Source of the DNA: Polyangia bacterium
Lineage (GTDB): Bacteria > Myxococcota_A > Polyangia > Polyangiales > JAUICN01
Length of the DNA stretch: 64,000 nt
Direction: 5' to 3'
Assembly: GCA_030427835.1 (NCBI GenBank)
Contig: JAUICN010000001.1
Location: 145,929-209,928 of the forward strand
In this document: positions 26,980 through 36,445 of the stretch, one piece after another
Numbering within the stretch: position 1 is the stretch's first letter
How the letters are laid out: each line of letters starts with the position of its first letter
Position numbers and translations under genes: made by a program
The notes under the pieces: generated by a model
What the model was told of the DNA's origin: nothing
The model's database searches: none
Seen by the model: only the letters and a program-made list of their open reading frames with translations

Positions 26980-28068
26980 TTAAAATCCAGTGCGAACAAA
27001 GAGGCGTGATAGCCCCCGGTCGATCCGTTGGGGCCTCACGAACTCCACCATGCTCTGGGATCGAAGGGTCAAGGTACGTTGATGGTAGACTACCTCCGCA
27101 AAGGAACGCAGGGCACAGGGGCTATCGTCCACAGGTGCGGCCACGTGAATATCCAAGGCTCCATGCGGACCACGAAAGGACAGGTGTTGCCACCAGGGCA
27201 TGCCATAGCGGCCTAGGCGCGTACGGTTCCGTCCCACCACCAGGGGGTGATGTACGAGCGTTTCGTGCTCGGTGATCCATAGGACACGGTGCAGGGGGGG
27301 TTGGGACCGGTCTTCTGACCAGGCCAGAAAGTACACCAGTTCGGCACCCTCAAAGGGTGCGTGCCCCCAGATCCAGTGCCGAATGCCCAGCTCAGAAAAG
27401 GGCGCCGGCGATCCCTGGTGATCCAAGTAGGCCCGCCCGATCCACGGGTGGTTGCCACGTTCACAGTGTTCCGCGACAGTCGCTGTGGTCGGCTTGATTA
27501 GGGGCGACCAACGATGATGCAGAGCGTGGCGTTCTGGGAGCGAAGAGATCAAAGGAGGCGGGGGAATGGTGCTACCCCTTGGCGCGTGCGTGGAACGCAG
27601 GGATGCTTGCATTTCAACGGAGAGTCGGTGGTGGGCGTGGGTACCTGGATCCTGCAGGCACAGATCTGCGTTCAAATGAAACCCTTCGTCTGACGTGGGG
27701 GAGACCACAATGGTGCTCGACCCGAACGCCCAACGATGGGGAGAGGTGTCTCCGGGCCCCCTGGGGTAGTCCCACTGACATTCCCGGGGTAGGTATTCCT
27801 GCAGGGTGCGGAAGGTGGGTTTACGGTTTCTGTGGATCACAACTTTCAAACTCGGCCGGAGGCTGGGTGGAGGCGGATCGTGATCACGGCAGCTCGTAAG
27901 ATACCCTGGGAGAAAGGGCAGTCCGTAGGACCACATCAGCACAAGGCTGTTGCCGCCCTCTCCCAAGACATCCAAGCGCCACCAGAGAAAAGCACCCCGT
28001 TTTTCTACCCACAGCTGGGGCAACCCCAGCCGTGGTGGGGTCAGAGTGATCATTTCAGGAACCTGCAT
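26980..28068 (-). CDS. Carotenoid 1,2-hydratase (CrtC)-like protein
   Basis: A 362-residue protein. The N-terminal FLWWRLDVLGEGGNSLVL followed by FLPGY matches the opening of CrtC/hydroxyneurosporene synthase, a lipocalin-like enzyme that adds water to the end double bond of acyclic carotenoids. A second family block is GRAYLDHQGSPAPF followed by IRHWIWGHA. These suggest the AttH/CrtC fold. Other carotenoid genes (crtI, crtB, crtE) are absent from the window. It precedes the Rieske gene on the same strand, 97 bases away. A true carotenoid substrate is inferred, not shown; CrtC-like AttH proteins act on other hydrophobic compounds too. Confidence 0.72.
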   Translation of the reverse strand: MQVPEMITLTPPRLGLPQLWVEKRGAFLWWRLDVLGEGGNSLVLMWSYGLPFLPGYLTSCRDHDPPPPSLRPSLKVVIHRNRKPTFRTLQEYLPRECQWDYPRGPGDTSPHRWAFGSSTIVVSPTSDEGFHLNADLCLQDPGTHAHHRLSVEMQASLRSTHAPRGSTIPPPPLISSLPERHALHHRWSPLIKPTTATVAEHCERGNHPWIGRAYLDHQGSPAPFSELGIRHWIWGHAPFEGAELVYFLAWSEDRSQPPLHRVLWITEHETLVHHPLVVGRNRTRLGRYGMPWWQHLSFRGPHGALDIHVAAPVDDSPCALRSFAEVVYHQRTLTLRSQSMVEFVRPQRIDRGLSRLFVRTGF

Positions 28069-28125
28069 GGCCGCTGCGTAGATCTAGGTACGGGCGCCTT
28101 GGACATCAAGTGGTAAAAGGTTTGC

Positions 28126-28551
28126 ATGGCATTTGTGAACGAAATCAAGGTTCGGTTCAACGAAGTGGACGATGCGCGGGTGGTTTATTACCCGCAGTTC
28201 TTCGACTATTTTCACCGAACCTTCGAGGATTTCATGGACACCCATGGGCCCGGTTTTCACGAGATGATGCGCAGCCACCATGTGGGATGGCCGTCCGTCC
28301 ATGCGGAGGCTGACTACCGCACTCCGTTGCTGTTTGGCAGCAGGCTTTCGCTCGAGATGTCACTTGCACGCCTGGGCAACCGTTCTGTGACGCTCGGCTA
28401 CCGCGGAACGCTTGCGGGCTCAGACCTTCTCGTTGTGGAAGGTAAAGTCATCGCCGCCTGCATCGATCTGGCGACCGGCCAGGGCCAATCCATACCCAAA
28501 GCCTACCGGGATCTTTTTGAACATCACCTTGGGACCTCTCTCGACGGCTAA
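28126..28551 (+). CDS. Acyl-CoA thioesterase, hotdog fold (4HBT/YbgC type)
   Basis: A 141-residue protein. The N-terminal IKVRFNEVDDARVVYYPQFFDYF is the 4-hydroxybenzoyl-CoA thioesterase motif, where D/E-x-x-x-V-Y-Y-x-x-F-x-x-Y surrounds the active-site residue. The protein has the single hotdog length. It likely hydrolyses a small acyl-CoA in the cytoplasm. It is divergent from the CrtC-like gene (57 bases between starts), so a shared promoter region is possible. The substrate is not predictable. Start ATG 28126 directly precedes the first conserved strand. Confidence 0.88.
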   Translation: MAFVNEIKVRFNEVDDARVVYYPQFFDYFHRTFEDFMDTHGPGFHEMMRSHHVGWPSVHAEADYRTPLLFGSRLSLEMSLARLGNRSVTLGYRGTLAGSDLLVVEGKVIAACIDLATGQGQSIPKAYRDLFEHHLGTSLDG

Positions 28552-28784
28552 ACGTGATCTGGAACCTTACAATCACCCATGTCTGAGGCTGTTCAAATAC
28601 GTTTTGAGGAACATTTGATGTTCCATCTGGCGTATGGAGCGCTCCGTGTTCCATTGGACGAGGGCCCATGGATGCTTTTTCCCGATACCGTTGGTTGGCA
28701 CAAAATATGCTGTTCTACCTCGCATGCCTTGTAGCTTCGCTGAAGCGAGCTCGGTGAAGGCACGGGGAGAAACCGTAAATACCT

Positions 28785-30107
28785 ATGCCACACGACATCA
28801 ACCCACACAACCTAGCCCGTACTCTGATGGCCCTCGCCCTCGGCATGCTGCCTTTCAACGGTGCTTGCCAGCCTACCATGGCAACTCCAAACGGCGCGAA
28901 GTCGGTTGCGGCAAACCGTACACCTCAGCTTGCTCTTTGGCGTGTGTCTGGGAGCCGCTCTTCGACCCAAACCCCTTTTCCTGTGCTCCATTCCGCACCC
29001 GTAATTCGCATCGGGAAAAATGTCGCGTTGGCTTGGGCGCCAGTTGAAGATCTTAGTGACTCGTGCGGAGACTCGTACGTCCAGCATAGGTTCTCTTCCG
29101 CATGGAAGCTCGGTAAGCAAGAAGGAGCCGTCACCGTGTTGGCTAGCGAACGTTGCCCGGATGACTTGCACAACGATATGGCGCCAAACGACTCGTTCTA
29201 CCGGGTTACCGCTCTGGATACCCCCGTTGCCCGTACCAACGGCCACATCAACGGTAACTGGAATACATACCCCGAAAAATCGTGCACCGGTGACCACGGG
29301 AAAGTAGTTGCGTCAGTTCGTATCGGAATGGTGAGCACGGCCATGCTTGATCTCCTCAACGATCACTTGGGTAGCGGCGTTGAACCCGACTATTCACACG
29401 ACGTCATGGAACTGCTCGGAAGTGGCGGAGAGAAAAACTCTTCGGGTGTACGAATACTTTTTTTCGAACCTGGAGATGGTGATGGCGACTGTGGTCTCTC
29501 GTCTGTGGCCATCGCCGACGTACGCGATCCCGCTTTGGATCCCAACTTGCTTTTTCCTGAGGCCATCTATCAATCTGTCTCGAGGGACGGCAACCCGATG
29601 CGAGCAACCACAACGCAAAGCCCACAGATCACGACTATGGAAGCCTTGATGGAAAAAAAGGATCTCCGTAGGGAGAGTATCTCTGGAGAGGCGCTGGCGC
29701 TGGTGGATGTGCAATCGACCTCCTTAGGGTGGTTGCTAGGTCCTACTCGCACGGTTCAGGGCGTGGCAGTGCTTCGTCGAAATAGGGACTCACCATTTGT
29801 GCCTGATCTGGCATCTGCAACGGCAACACCCGCACTAAGCATTCCTCTTCCAAAGGAGTTCTTCCAAGGGATCTATGCTGCGCAACAGTGCGCCTTGAAT
29901 GTGGAATCACATATTTCCAGATTCAACCAGCGACTCCGCTCAACCCGTACCTCTGCCCCTGAGCTAGAGAACGATCTCCGTGGCCGTGTCGCGGCTTGGA
30001 CCGAGTGCACATTGGACGGCATCCAGTTTTCCGAATCCACCGTCTTGTCTTCGAAATTCCTCGAGGTGTGGGCCCGCCGAGAGACGCCGGCAGGTTCCAA
30101 GGACTAG
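28785..30107 (+). CDS. Secreted lipoprotein of unknown function (GAKS-type N-terminus)
   Basis: A 440-residue protein with no recognised domain. The signal ends in FNGAC (Cys28), and the mature N-terminus (CQPTMAT...GAKS) closely matches that of the next gene, though the rest of the two proteins differs. GGGGAG lies about 14 bases before the ATG. The body has a mixed alpha/beta pattern, with several Cys residues and an Asp/Gly-rich loop (EPGDGDGDCG) near residue 230. A 233-base gap precedes it, holding the promoter but nothing I could name. It is not obviously in an operon with the thioesterase gene. Confidence 0.65.
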   Translation: MPHDINPHNLARTLMALALGMLPFNGACQPTMATPNGAKSVAANRTPQLALWRVSGSRSSTQTPFPVLHSAPVIRIGKNVALAWAPVEDLSDSCGDSYVQHRFSSAWKLGKQEGAVTVLASERCPDDLHNDMAPNDSFYRVTALDTPVARTNGHINGNWNTYPEKSCTGDHGKVVASVRIGMVSTAMLDLLNDHLGSGVEPDYSHDVMELLGSGGEKNSSGVRILFFEPGDGDGDCGLSSVAIADVRDPALDPNLLFPEAIYQSVSRDGNPMRATTTQSPQITTMEALMEKKDLRRESISGEALALVDVQSTSLGWLLGPTRTVQGVAVLRRNRDSPFVPDLASATATPALSIPLPKEFFQGIYAAQQCALNVESHISRFNQRLRSTRTSAPELENDLRGRVAAWTECTLDGIQFSESTVLSSKFLEVWARRETPAGSKD

Positions 30108-30324
30108 GCGAGGTCGCGTAGGGGAGCCGGGACTGGAGCATTTTGTGTTCTCAGAATGGAACGTGGAGCGCTCTATGCTCCGTAGGGGCCCCTCTTAGGT
30201 CGAACTATTCGGGTGGATCTTCCTTGGCACGGGGTGTGCAGTCGCTATTCGTGAAAGCACCTCAAGGATTCTGTTCTGTCGGTTGTGGGTGCGGGTGTAT
30301 TGCTTCTTACAGGAAATGACAACA

Positions 30325-31602
30325 ATGAAACCTAGTCCCCTATTTTCTCGGTCTGCGTTTGTTTTCACCCTCGTTGCGCTAACCCCACTCACAGCCTGCC
30401 AACCATCCATGGCTACCTCGACCGGGGCCAAGTCTAGCTACGAAGATAAACTTCGACGGGGGTACTTCCGGGTGTGTGAAGCGTTGAATCACGAAACCAA
30501 AAGGCCGATCATGGAGGCAGCCCTCCTGGAAATTCTGAGGAGCTCGGCCGCCAAAGAAATCTATGCGGCGCCCGATGCTCTCATCGATATCGGGGTGATT
30601 CCGCCCACACACAATGCCAACGGCCATGAAAACTACGGCAGGTCCTACAACCCCAACGTAGTTGCACGCGTCGGGGTGGATCCCAATGCCAATATTGGAT
30701 CCAACTTTCTCGGGACCAAAGCGACCATAACTGGCAATGAAGCTGAAGTTCGTATGGCCTGGGTCACAGTCGGTTCCAACCAAGGTCTTGAACACATCCC
30801 GTGGCAAGCAGTGTGGACCATGTCGAAGGATCAGAATAACTGGAACATCGAAAATTTTCGGTACGAATTTAGGGACCTCGGCATGTACACAGGTGTTCTC
30901 AAAGAGAACACCTCCACCGCAATTCAAGACAACCCCATCTACCGGGGGACGGCCGCGGTGGGTCGTGCAAGGCAGGAGCACCTTACGTGCGAGCAGATCA
31001 AAGCCGCACGGGATTGGATGGACTATCGAGGGGAAGGCAAACGAGGCCTTTTTGATGCCAGTTTTGTGGAGTGGAGAGATCTATTGGCAAAGGTGGAGGA
31101 TCGTCTCCATGGCCGCCTTTCCTTATACAACCCAACAAAACACAACGATGACCGTGGCCCAGTGTCTGCCAACGGCGCAAAGCAGATACTTCAAAAACGC
31201 ATGAGATCCCAGGGTTTTGCGGCTGACATCACCTGTGAGGAAACTCTCGGAACTCCAAACCCTACTTGGGCAAAACACTACAACGAAGCGTACAAGAAAA
31301 ACTCCTACTACGCGCCCCTATCTTCGGTACCGCAACTGACCTGTTCGGGTAGATCCACCGTAGGAGGAGTTCCGGTGCCTGAGGTTGCGGTGTACCACGG
31401 AACCTTCGGTGGGGAATCGTCGTGGATGCTTACCTACACAGCTCTGGGAGTTCCCTCGAATAACGATACGCTTAGGCCGGACTCCACACGTACCTTCCCG
31501 AGAATGGACGTGATGCTCCAAGCAGCAGGTCTGTCATCTGCGGATTGGTGGGTGATTACCGCCCAGGATGCGGCCTTGATTCTAGGAGAGTTCTTGAACT
31601 AG
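30325..31602 (+). CDS. Secreted lipoprotein of unknown function (GAKS-type N-terminus)
   Basis: A 425-residue protein; no domain recognised. ATG 30325 has AGGAAA about 8 bases upstream and gives a standard lipoprotein signal ending in LTAC. The mature N-terminus (CQPSMAT...GAKS) matches the preceding gene's. The middle has an Asn/Gly-rich section (near residues 95-130) and an amphipathic helix region; the C-terminus contains a TYTALG strand and ends in EFLN. It is separated from the preceding lipoprotein by 217 bases, so it probably has its own promoter. Its stop is 37 bases from the convergent glutamate dehydrogenase gene. Confidence 0.65.
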   Translation: MKPSPLFSRSAFVFTLVALTPLTACQPSMATSTGAKSSYEDKLRRGYFRVCEALNHETKRPIMEAALLEILRSSAAKEIYAAPDALIDIGVIPPTHNANGHENYGRSYNPNVVARVGVDPNANIGSNFLGTKATITGNEAEVRMAWVTVGSNQGLEHIPWQAVWTMSKDQNNWNIENFRYEFRDLGMYTGVLKENTSTAIQDNPIYRGTAAVGRARQEHLTCEQIKAARDWMDYRGEGKRGLFDASFVEWRDLLAKVEDRLHGRLSLYNPTKHNDDRGPVSANGAKQILQKRMRSQGFAADITCEETLGTPNPTWAKHYNEAYKKNSYYAPLSSVPQLTCSGRSTVGGVPVPEVAVYHGTFGGESSWMLTYTALGVPSNNDTLRPDSTRTFPRMDVMLQAAGLSSADWWVITAQDAALILGEFLN

Positions 31603-31639
31603 TTCCCCGCGGCGACATCACACACTGATGGACGCAGCC

Positions 31640-34525
31640 CTAGGCGCGGGCGAGGGTGCTTAGGAGTTGGGTGCGGGTGGCTTCGGGGTTGGGGGGGTGA
31701 TCGGTTTTGGTGGTGAGCAGTTCTGCTTCCATGTAGCGCATGGCGATGTTCGCCAGGTCTTCGTCCGCCGCCTCGCCGAAAAAGCGAATGCCCTCGCGGT
31801 ACACCATGCGGGTGGCCATGGAGGAGGCCACCATGCTGCGTAGGTATGCGGGAGGCAGTGCTTCCAGGGATTGTTCGGCGCCGTACTCCATGAGCACGGC
31901 GGGAAGATGATCCTTGAGGCAGCGGTGGGCAAAGGCCTTCCAGCTGTCGTCCTTTTGGAACTTCGCCTCCAACGCGTCGGTGACGCTCAGAATGCATTCA
32001 CTCATTCGGATGCTGAGCTCCGGCAGCGTGAGTTTCGGAAAGAAGTGCCGCTCAATAAACAGCTGACGTGCCTCTAGGCTCGCCACGTTTCGCAGCCGTT
32101 CCAATACTTCTCGAACCAGACGAGGCTTTACTTCGTCCCACACGTCTTCGGGAAGGATCATGTTGGCCGCCACCTCGTAGCTGCTGCAGATGACGCCGCA
32201 CTTGTTGGCGGAGCTGTCTTTGACTACCAGTACGCCTTCCTGGGAAAGGGATTTACGGGCTCCTGCGGTCACGAACAGGTTGGCACCTTCCACAATCACT
32301 TTGCTGGAGGCATGGCCCCGATCTGAGAGGTAGCTGCCCCAGTTGTGGTCATGGAGGGTTTGGGGTCGACCCCCGGCGGGCACAAAGGCGTCCGCCACCA
32401 CACGCTGGTAGAGGGTGTTGCGCAGGCGGCGACCCTCTTCCGTGTCCACGGTGTGCAAGGAACCCTTGGCACCGAGTTTTTCACGGGGGAACTCTGCGAT
32501 CGCCTTTTCTGCGTCGACCAACTCAAGTAGCGCTGCGGTGTCCAAACCATCTGGATCCTCCGCACATCCGCTGCCGTCCGCAATGCCCACCCAGCGGGCA
32601 TGATTTCCGTATTCGCGATCCAGAATACGGATGAGGTTCCCTGCCACGTCACCGTCTGGGCCGCCGGTCATCTTGAGGGTGAACGTATCCTTGGTGGGCT
32701 CAATACCCACCTGGCGAAGCGCCTCTGCCAGAAACACCACGACACCTTCACTGGTCACGCCAAACTCCTTGTGGTTGATGCCGGAACTGGGCTTGGAGCT
32801 CATGAGGGCGCGTGCCAGGGGGTAACCTCGGTGCCCAGCACGCTCCACGATCCAGTCGATGAGCTCTGGGGTGATCTGCTCATCGGGACCGAGGAACAGG
32901 TATTCGTCCACCCCACGGGCTTTCGCTTGTTCGGAAGTAAGTACGTCCAGCAGGCCATCCACAAAGGATTTTACGGAAAGCTCTCGGGACTCCCGTGGCT
33001 CCACCAGCACCACGGCCTTGGACCCTCCTTCAGGGAGGTCCTTGTTCTTGAGCTGCTGGGCAAACGCCAGGTCGTACACCTCGTCGAAATGAAACAGGGA
33101 TTCCTGGGCAAACTCCTCAAAGGAGCGGGGGTGCACCACACGCACGCCTCCGCGGGAGATGTCCCGAAAGCGAACATGGAATGCGTTGAAACCACGGCCG
33201 TGTACGAAATAGACGCCGAAGGGTGTTTCTTTGTTTTCGCGCGCGAAGAACTGTGGATCGAGGCGGTACGCCAACCCGTAACGGTTGGGATGGTGAATGT
33301 TGCAATAAAGGGTAGCTTCGGCCGCTTTTGCAAGGAGGCGCAGGAACCGCCTGCCAAACGGGTCGGTGGTCTCCGCATCGATGGTGGCGCGAAGATCCTT
33401 GTATTGGGCGGCCAAAACACCGGCCTCGGGGGGGGTAGCGCCCCCTACGGAATCGAGCAGTGTTTTCGCAAGTTGGCGGCAAAACCCTTGGTGGGTGCGC
33501 ACCATATGAAGCACACGTTCCCTGGAGTAGGCGTACCGGTTTTCTGCACCCACCCGGGCTTGGACGAGACAGGCGAGCCCCATGACGAGCTCCGCCTCCG
33601 AGAGCGACCAATCCTCAATGGCGTAAAAAAGATCCAGGGCCCGGCTGTCGGCCCATCGCAGCCGACGGAGCTCCCGACCCATGTTGGGCACATCCACTTG
33701 ATCCTTTTTGAAGACAATGCCCACCACGGCCACGACCTCTTCACCGGAGTCGAATACGTCCAGGTACGCGCGGTGGATGTCGATATGCCGTTTCCCAAAG
33801 TGGTCCACCACGCGCTCAAAGAGAATACGCGGCCGTGGAACGCGGTAGGCCATGCGGGCCCGTACCCAACCCCCAGGTTCCTCCGAAAGCTCCACATGGA
33901 TGTCGTCTGACACCCGAGCTTGGTTGTAGAGGGCAAAGTTACGGAGAACTCGTTCGGCGGGCACGCTCACCGCATATTCACGCGGCGCGTGGCTTAGGTG
34001 CTTTTTGAACTGTTCCAAACCCGCAGGATCCAACTTCGCTGCGGCGTGATCTGAACAGGACTCCACGGCGGCCTGGTAACGTTCGGGGCGAATTAGGACC
34101 GGCGCGTCCACGTCGCGAAAACGAAACACGTCCACCACCAGATCGCCGTCCTGGGAGGTGTGGACCTTGGCCGAGGCGAGCGGACGCTCCTTGGGCAGTT
34201 GTTGCAGCAACCGTGAGAGGGTGCCTGGCTTGCTTTCCTCATGGATGAAGGTCCAGGAAGCACCGCCACCGTCCTTCAGGGTAAAGCGGAGTGGTTGACC
34301 CGCAGCACGGGCGGCCACAATGGCGCCCAGGTGTTTGCGTTGGGTGGAGGGATGGGTGTCCTGCAGGTAGGTGGCCGGCATGTTGGCGTAGAACCAGGGC
34401 ACGGTCTCCTCCGCGGTGGCCCGAAAACGCTCGGTCAATTCTTCAGTGACGGATTCATCCACCACCGGGCTTTCCGGGGCCGGGTTGTGGGTAGAGAGAT
34501 CAGAGCCTGAATCGTTGTGGGCCAT
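31640..34525 (-). CDS. NAD-type large glutamate dehydrogenase
   Basis: A 961-residue protein of the large glutamate dehydrogenase class, oxidatively deaminating glutamate to 2-oxoglutarate. The dehydrogenase core lies in the C-terminal half: DLPEGGSKAVVLV, a SSKPSSGINHKEFGVTSEGV block, MTGGPDGDVAGN (nucleotide-binding GxxGxVxxN-like) and VIVEGANLFVT. The N-terminal half is the regulatory-type extension of these enzymes. The size is nearer the roughly 115-kDa class than the 180-kDa class. ATG 34525 precedes a Ser/Asp-rich start. It is monocistronic as far as can be seen, with the stress-protein gene following upstream on the same strand 63 bases away. Confidence 0.9.
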   Translation of the reverse strand: MAHNDSGSDLSTHNPAPESPVVDESVTEELTERFRATAEETVPWFYANMPATYLQDTHPSTQRKHLGAIVAARAAGQPLRFTLKDGGGASWTFIHEESKPGTLSRLLQQLPKERPLASAKVHTSQDGDLVVDVFRFRDVDAPVLIRPERYQAAVESCSDHAAAKLDPAGLEQFKKHLSHAPREYAVSVPAERVLRNFALYNQARVSDDIHVELSEEPGGWVRARMAYRVPRPRILFERVVDHFGKRHIDIHRAYLDVFDSGEEVVAVVGIVFKKDQVDVPNMGRELRRLRWADSRALDLFYAIEDWSLSEAELVMGLACLVQARVGAENRYAYSRERVLHMVRTHQGFCRQLAKTLLDSVGGATPPEAGVLAAQYKDLRATIDAETTDPFGRRFLRLLAKAAEATLYCNIHHPNRYGLAYRLDPQFFARENKETPFGVYFVHGRGFNAFHVRFRDISRGGVRVVHPRSFEEFAQESLFHFDEVYDLAFAQQLKNKDLPEGGSKAVVLVEPRESRELSVKSFVDGLLDVLTSEQAKARGVDEYLFLGPDEQITPELIDWIVERAGHRGYPLARALMSSKPSSGINHKEFGVTSEGVVVFLAEALRQVGIEPTKDTFTLKMTGGPDGDVAGNLIRILDREYGNHARWVGIADGSGCAEDPDGLDTAALLELVDAEKAIAEFPREKLGAKGSLHTVDTEEGRRLRNTLYQRVVADAFVPAGGRPQTLHDHNWGSYLSDRGHASSKVIVEGANLFVTAGARKSLSQEGVLVVKDSSANKCGVICSSYEVAANMILPEDVWDEVKPRLVREVLERLRNVASLEARQLFIERHFFPKLTLPELSIRMSECILSVTDALEAKFQKDDSWKAFAHRCLKDHLPAVLMEYGAEQSLEALPPAYLRSMVASSMATRMVYREGIRFFGEAADEDLANIAMRYMEAELLTTKTDHPPNPEATRTQLLSTLARA

Positions 34526-34588
34526 TTGGGCCGGCGCTCTACTACGGTCCTGGGTAAGAAGCCAGCGGGCGAGGCCGCTGATAGTAGA

Positions 34589-35047
34589 CTAACGGGCCAC
34601 CAGCACCGAGCAGGGCGCCTGACGAGCAATACGCTCAGCCACGCTGCCGATAAGAATACGGCTTAGACCGGTACGCCCCTGGGCGCCCACCACCACAAGG
34701 TCTACTCCGTGATCCCGGGCATAGTCGCAGAGAGCCTCTACCGCATTGCTGTGCTCTAGGGCAACCACGTCCACCGATTCCACGGTGGCCAACTCGGTTT
34801 GTCTGAGTTGTTCCAACTGCTTGGCGGCATTTGCGCGAAGCTCCCGGGCAATCGTCTCCTCCACATTTCGCAGGGATGCGAGCACTCCCATCGGGGAGGC
34901 CCCAAGGGGGTCAAATGCGTGGATCAGCGTCACCCGGGGCTGTGCATCTCCGTGGGTATCTCCCACGATTTGCGCGGTGCGTTGAAGCGCAATTTTTGAT
35001 GCGTCCGACAGGTCAGTGGCTACAAGGATGTGGGATGTGTGGGCCAT
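34589..35047 (-). CDS. Universal stress protein, UspA family
   Basis: A 152-residue cytoplasmic protein with the UspA alpha/beta fold: ILVATDLSDAS at the N-terminus, LIHAFDPLG, and the C-terminal VVVGAQGRTGLSRILIGSVAERI, which is the ATP-binding G-x2-G-x9-G-S/T pattern. ATG 35047 is preferred over the in-frame TTG at 35068. Typical role: survival under stress. It is upstream of the glutamate dehydrogenase gene and downstream of the FMN reductase, all on one strand, so it belongs to a loose stress/redox group. Confidence 0.9.
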   Translation of the reverse strand: MAHTSHILVATDLSDASKIALQRTAQIVGDTHGDAQPRVTLIHAFDPLGASPMGVLASLRNVEETIARELRANAAKQLEQLRQTELATVESVDVVALEHSNAVEALCDYARDHGVDLVVVGAQGRTGLSRILIGSVAERIARQAPCSVLVAR

Positions 35048-35133
35048 GGTTGGTTCTGGCCCCCACAAACGATCGCTGTCAATGGGAATAAAACGGTTTA
35101 GTGATTACCCCGGGCCTATGGCGGCTTTCGGGT

Positions 35134-35685
35134 CTATTGCAATTTCTCAATCCACAGGGTGAAGGCACCCACAAATTTTTCTAAGTGTCGCCGAGTGGAG
35201 TCATCGGTGAGTTTGCCGTTTTCATTCCATTTGGTGTGGGCTTGCCCCACAAGGAACTCGGGAAATGGCATGGGTACGGCCACCATACCTGCCAGAATTT
35301 GGCGAAGATGGGCCTGGGCACGGGACGAACCCACGGGACTCGGGGAAGCGCCCAAAATCCCGACTGGTTTGTGTGCAAACACGGACTTGTAAGCCGGGCG
35401 TGACACCCAATCGAGGGCATTTTTCAGGGGGCCGCTCACGCTGTAGTTGTATTCGGGGCTGGCTACAATCACCCCGCGGGCCTGCCGAACCTGGTCTCGC
35501 AACCGCTGAACCGTGGAGGGTGGGGTATCCCCATCCAGGTCGGGGTTGTAGAGGGGAAGAGTTCCGATATTCCCAAACTCCACGCTCCAACCATCGCCAA
35601 GCAAGCTTGCTGCAGCTTGGAGCAAACGGGTGTTGGTGGAACCGGCGCGGAGGCTTCCGGAGATGGCAAGAATCGTGTGGGTCAT
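35134..35685 (-). CDS. NAD(P)H-dependent FMN reductase-like flavoprotein
   Basis: A 183-residue flavodoxin-like reductase. The SGSLRAGSTNTRL loop near the N-terminus binds the FMN phosphate, and SPEYNYSVSGPLKNALDW is the second hallmark of this family. Electron acceptor unknown (chromate, quinones and azo dyes are used by relatives). It lies next to the pirin gene (30 bases upstream) on the same strand and is probably co-transcribed with pirin and DoxX as an oxidative-stress set. Confidence 0.93.
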   Translation of the reverse strand: MTHTILAISGSLRAGSTNTRLLQAAASLLGDGWSVEFGNIGTLPLYNPDLDGDTPPSTVQRLRDQVRQARGVIVASPEYNYSVSGPLKNALDWVSRPAYKSVFAHKPVGILGASPSPVGSSRAQAHLRQILAGMVAVPMPFPEFLVGQAHTKWNENGKLTDDSTRRHLEKFVGAFTLWIEKLQ

Positions 35686-35714
35686 GGGTTTTCCTAGAAG
35701 AGTACTACTGGATT

Positions 35715-36431
35715 TTACGGAAGATCAAACCACAGAACCTCTGCGGTGGATCTGGTGGTCAGGGCGGCGCCTAGGAGCTCCATGGGTTCTTCGAGCGCGG
35801 CGGCATCCCCCGCGTTCAGTTCCGTGGATACCCCGCCCGCGGAAAGCTCTGCATTACCCTGGGCCACATGTAGCCAGGCTGCCCTTGGGCCATTCACCTT
35901 GAGGGGAAGCGTGCTTCCTGATGACAATTTGGTGGCGTGGATTCTGGCGTCCTGTCTGATGAGAGCAACGTTGTCGCTTGGGTCTCCTGAGGCCAAAAGA
36001 GCCCACCGATTCTCAAGCGCCCCGCTGGGCAAACGCCGTTGTTGGTAGTTGGGAGGTCCGTTGACCACGTTGGGTTGGATCCAAATCTGCAACAGATGTG
36101 TGGGTTCATCCCCCGATGGATTGAACTCGCTGTGGGTTACACCCGATCCTGCACTCATGACTTGCACGTCGCCTGGCCGAATGATGGAACCGTTTCCCAT
36201 GGAATCTTTGTGCTCTAGGGCCCCGGACATGACGTAGGTCATAATTTCCATGTTGTTGTGGGGGTGGGTGCCAAACCCCTGCCCTGGCCCAACCGTATCC
36301 TCGTTGATGACCCGAAGCGCGCGGAAACCCATGTGTTTCGGGTCATGGTAGGAAGCGAAGGAAAAAGTATGGAAGGTGTTGAGCCAGCCATGATTTACAT
36401 GGCCACGCTCCTGGGCTTTTCGAATACGCAT
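35715..36431 (-). CDS. Pirin-family protein
   Basis: A 238-residue bicupin. The first cupin has the metal ligands in FGTHPHNNMEIMTYV (His-x-His...Glu) and a second His in VTHSEFNPSG, with the GDVQVMSAGSG loop typical of YhhW-type pirins that show quercetin 2,3-dioxygenase activity. The second half is more divergent, as usual. It is 14 bases beyond the DoxX stop on the same strand and 30 bases before the FMN reductase start. Function in bacteria is usually redox sensing or stress related. Confidence 0.93.
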   Translation of the reverse strand: MRIRKAQERGHVNHGWLNTFHTFSFASYHDPKHMGFRALRVINEDTVGPGQGFGTHPHNNMEIMTYVMSGALEHKDSMGNGSIIRPGDVQVMSAGSGVTHSEFNPSGDEPTHLLQIWIQPNVVNGPPNYQQRRLPSGALENRWALLASGDPSDNVALIRQDARIHATKLSSGSTLPLKVNGPRAAWLHVAQGNAELSAGGVSTELNAGDAAALEEPMELLGAALTTRSTAEVLWFDLP

Positions 36432-36445
36432 AGGCTGACCGCGCG

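Noticed and set aside
32600-33910. Open frame of 436 codons opposite glutamate dehydrogenase
   Set aside because: It is fully antisense to a confident gene and has no known motif; long antisense frames are common in GC-rich DNA.
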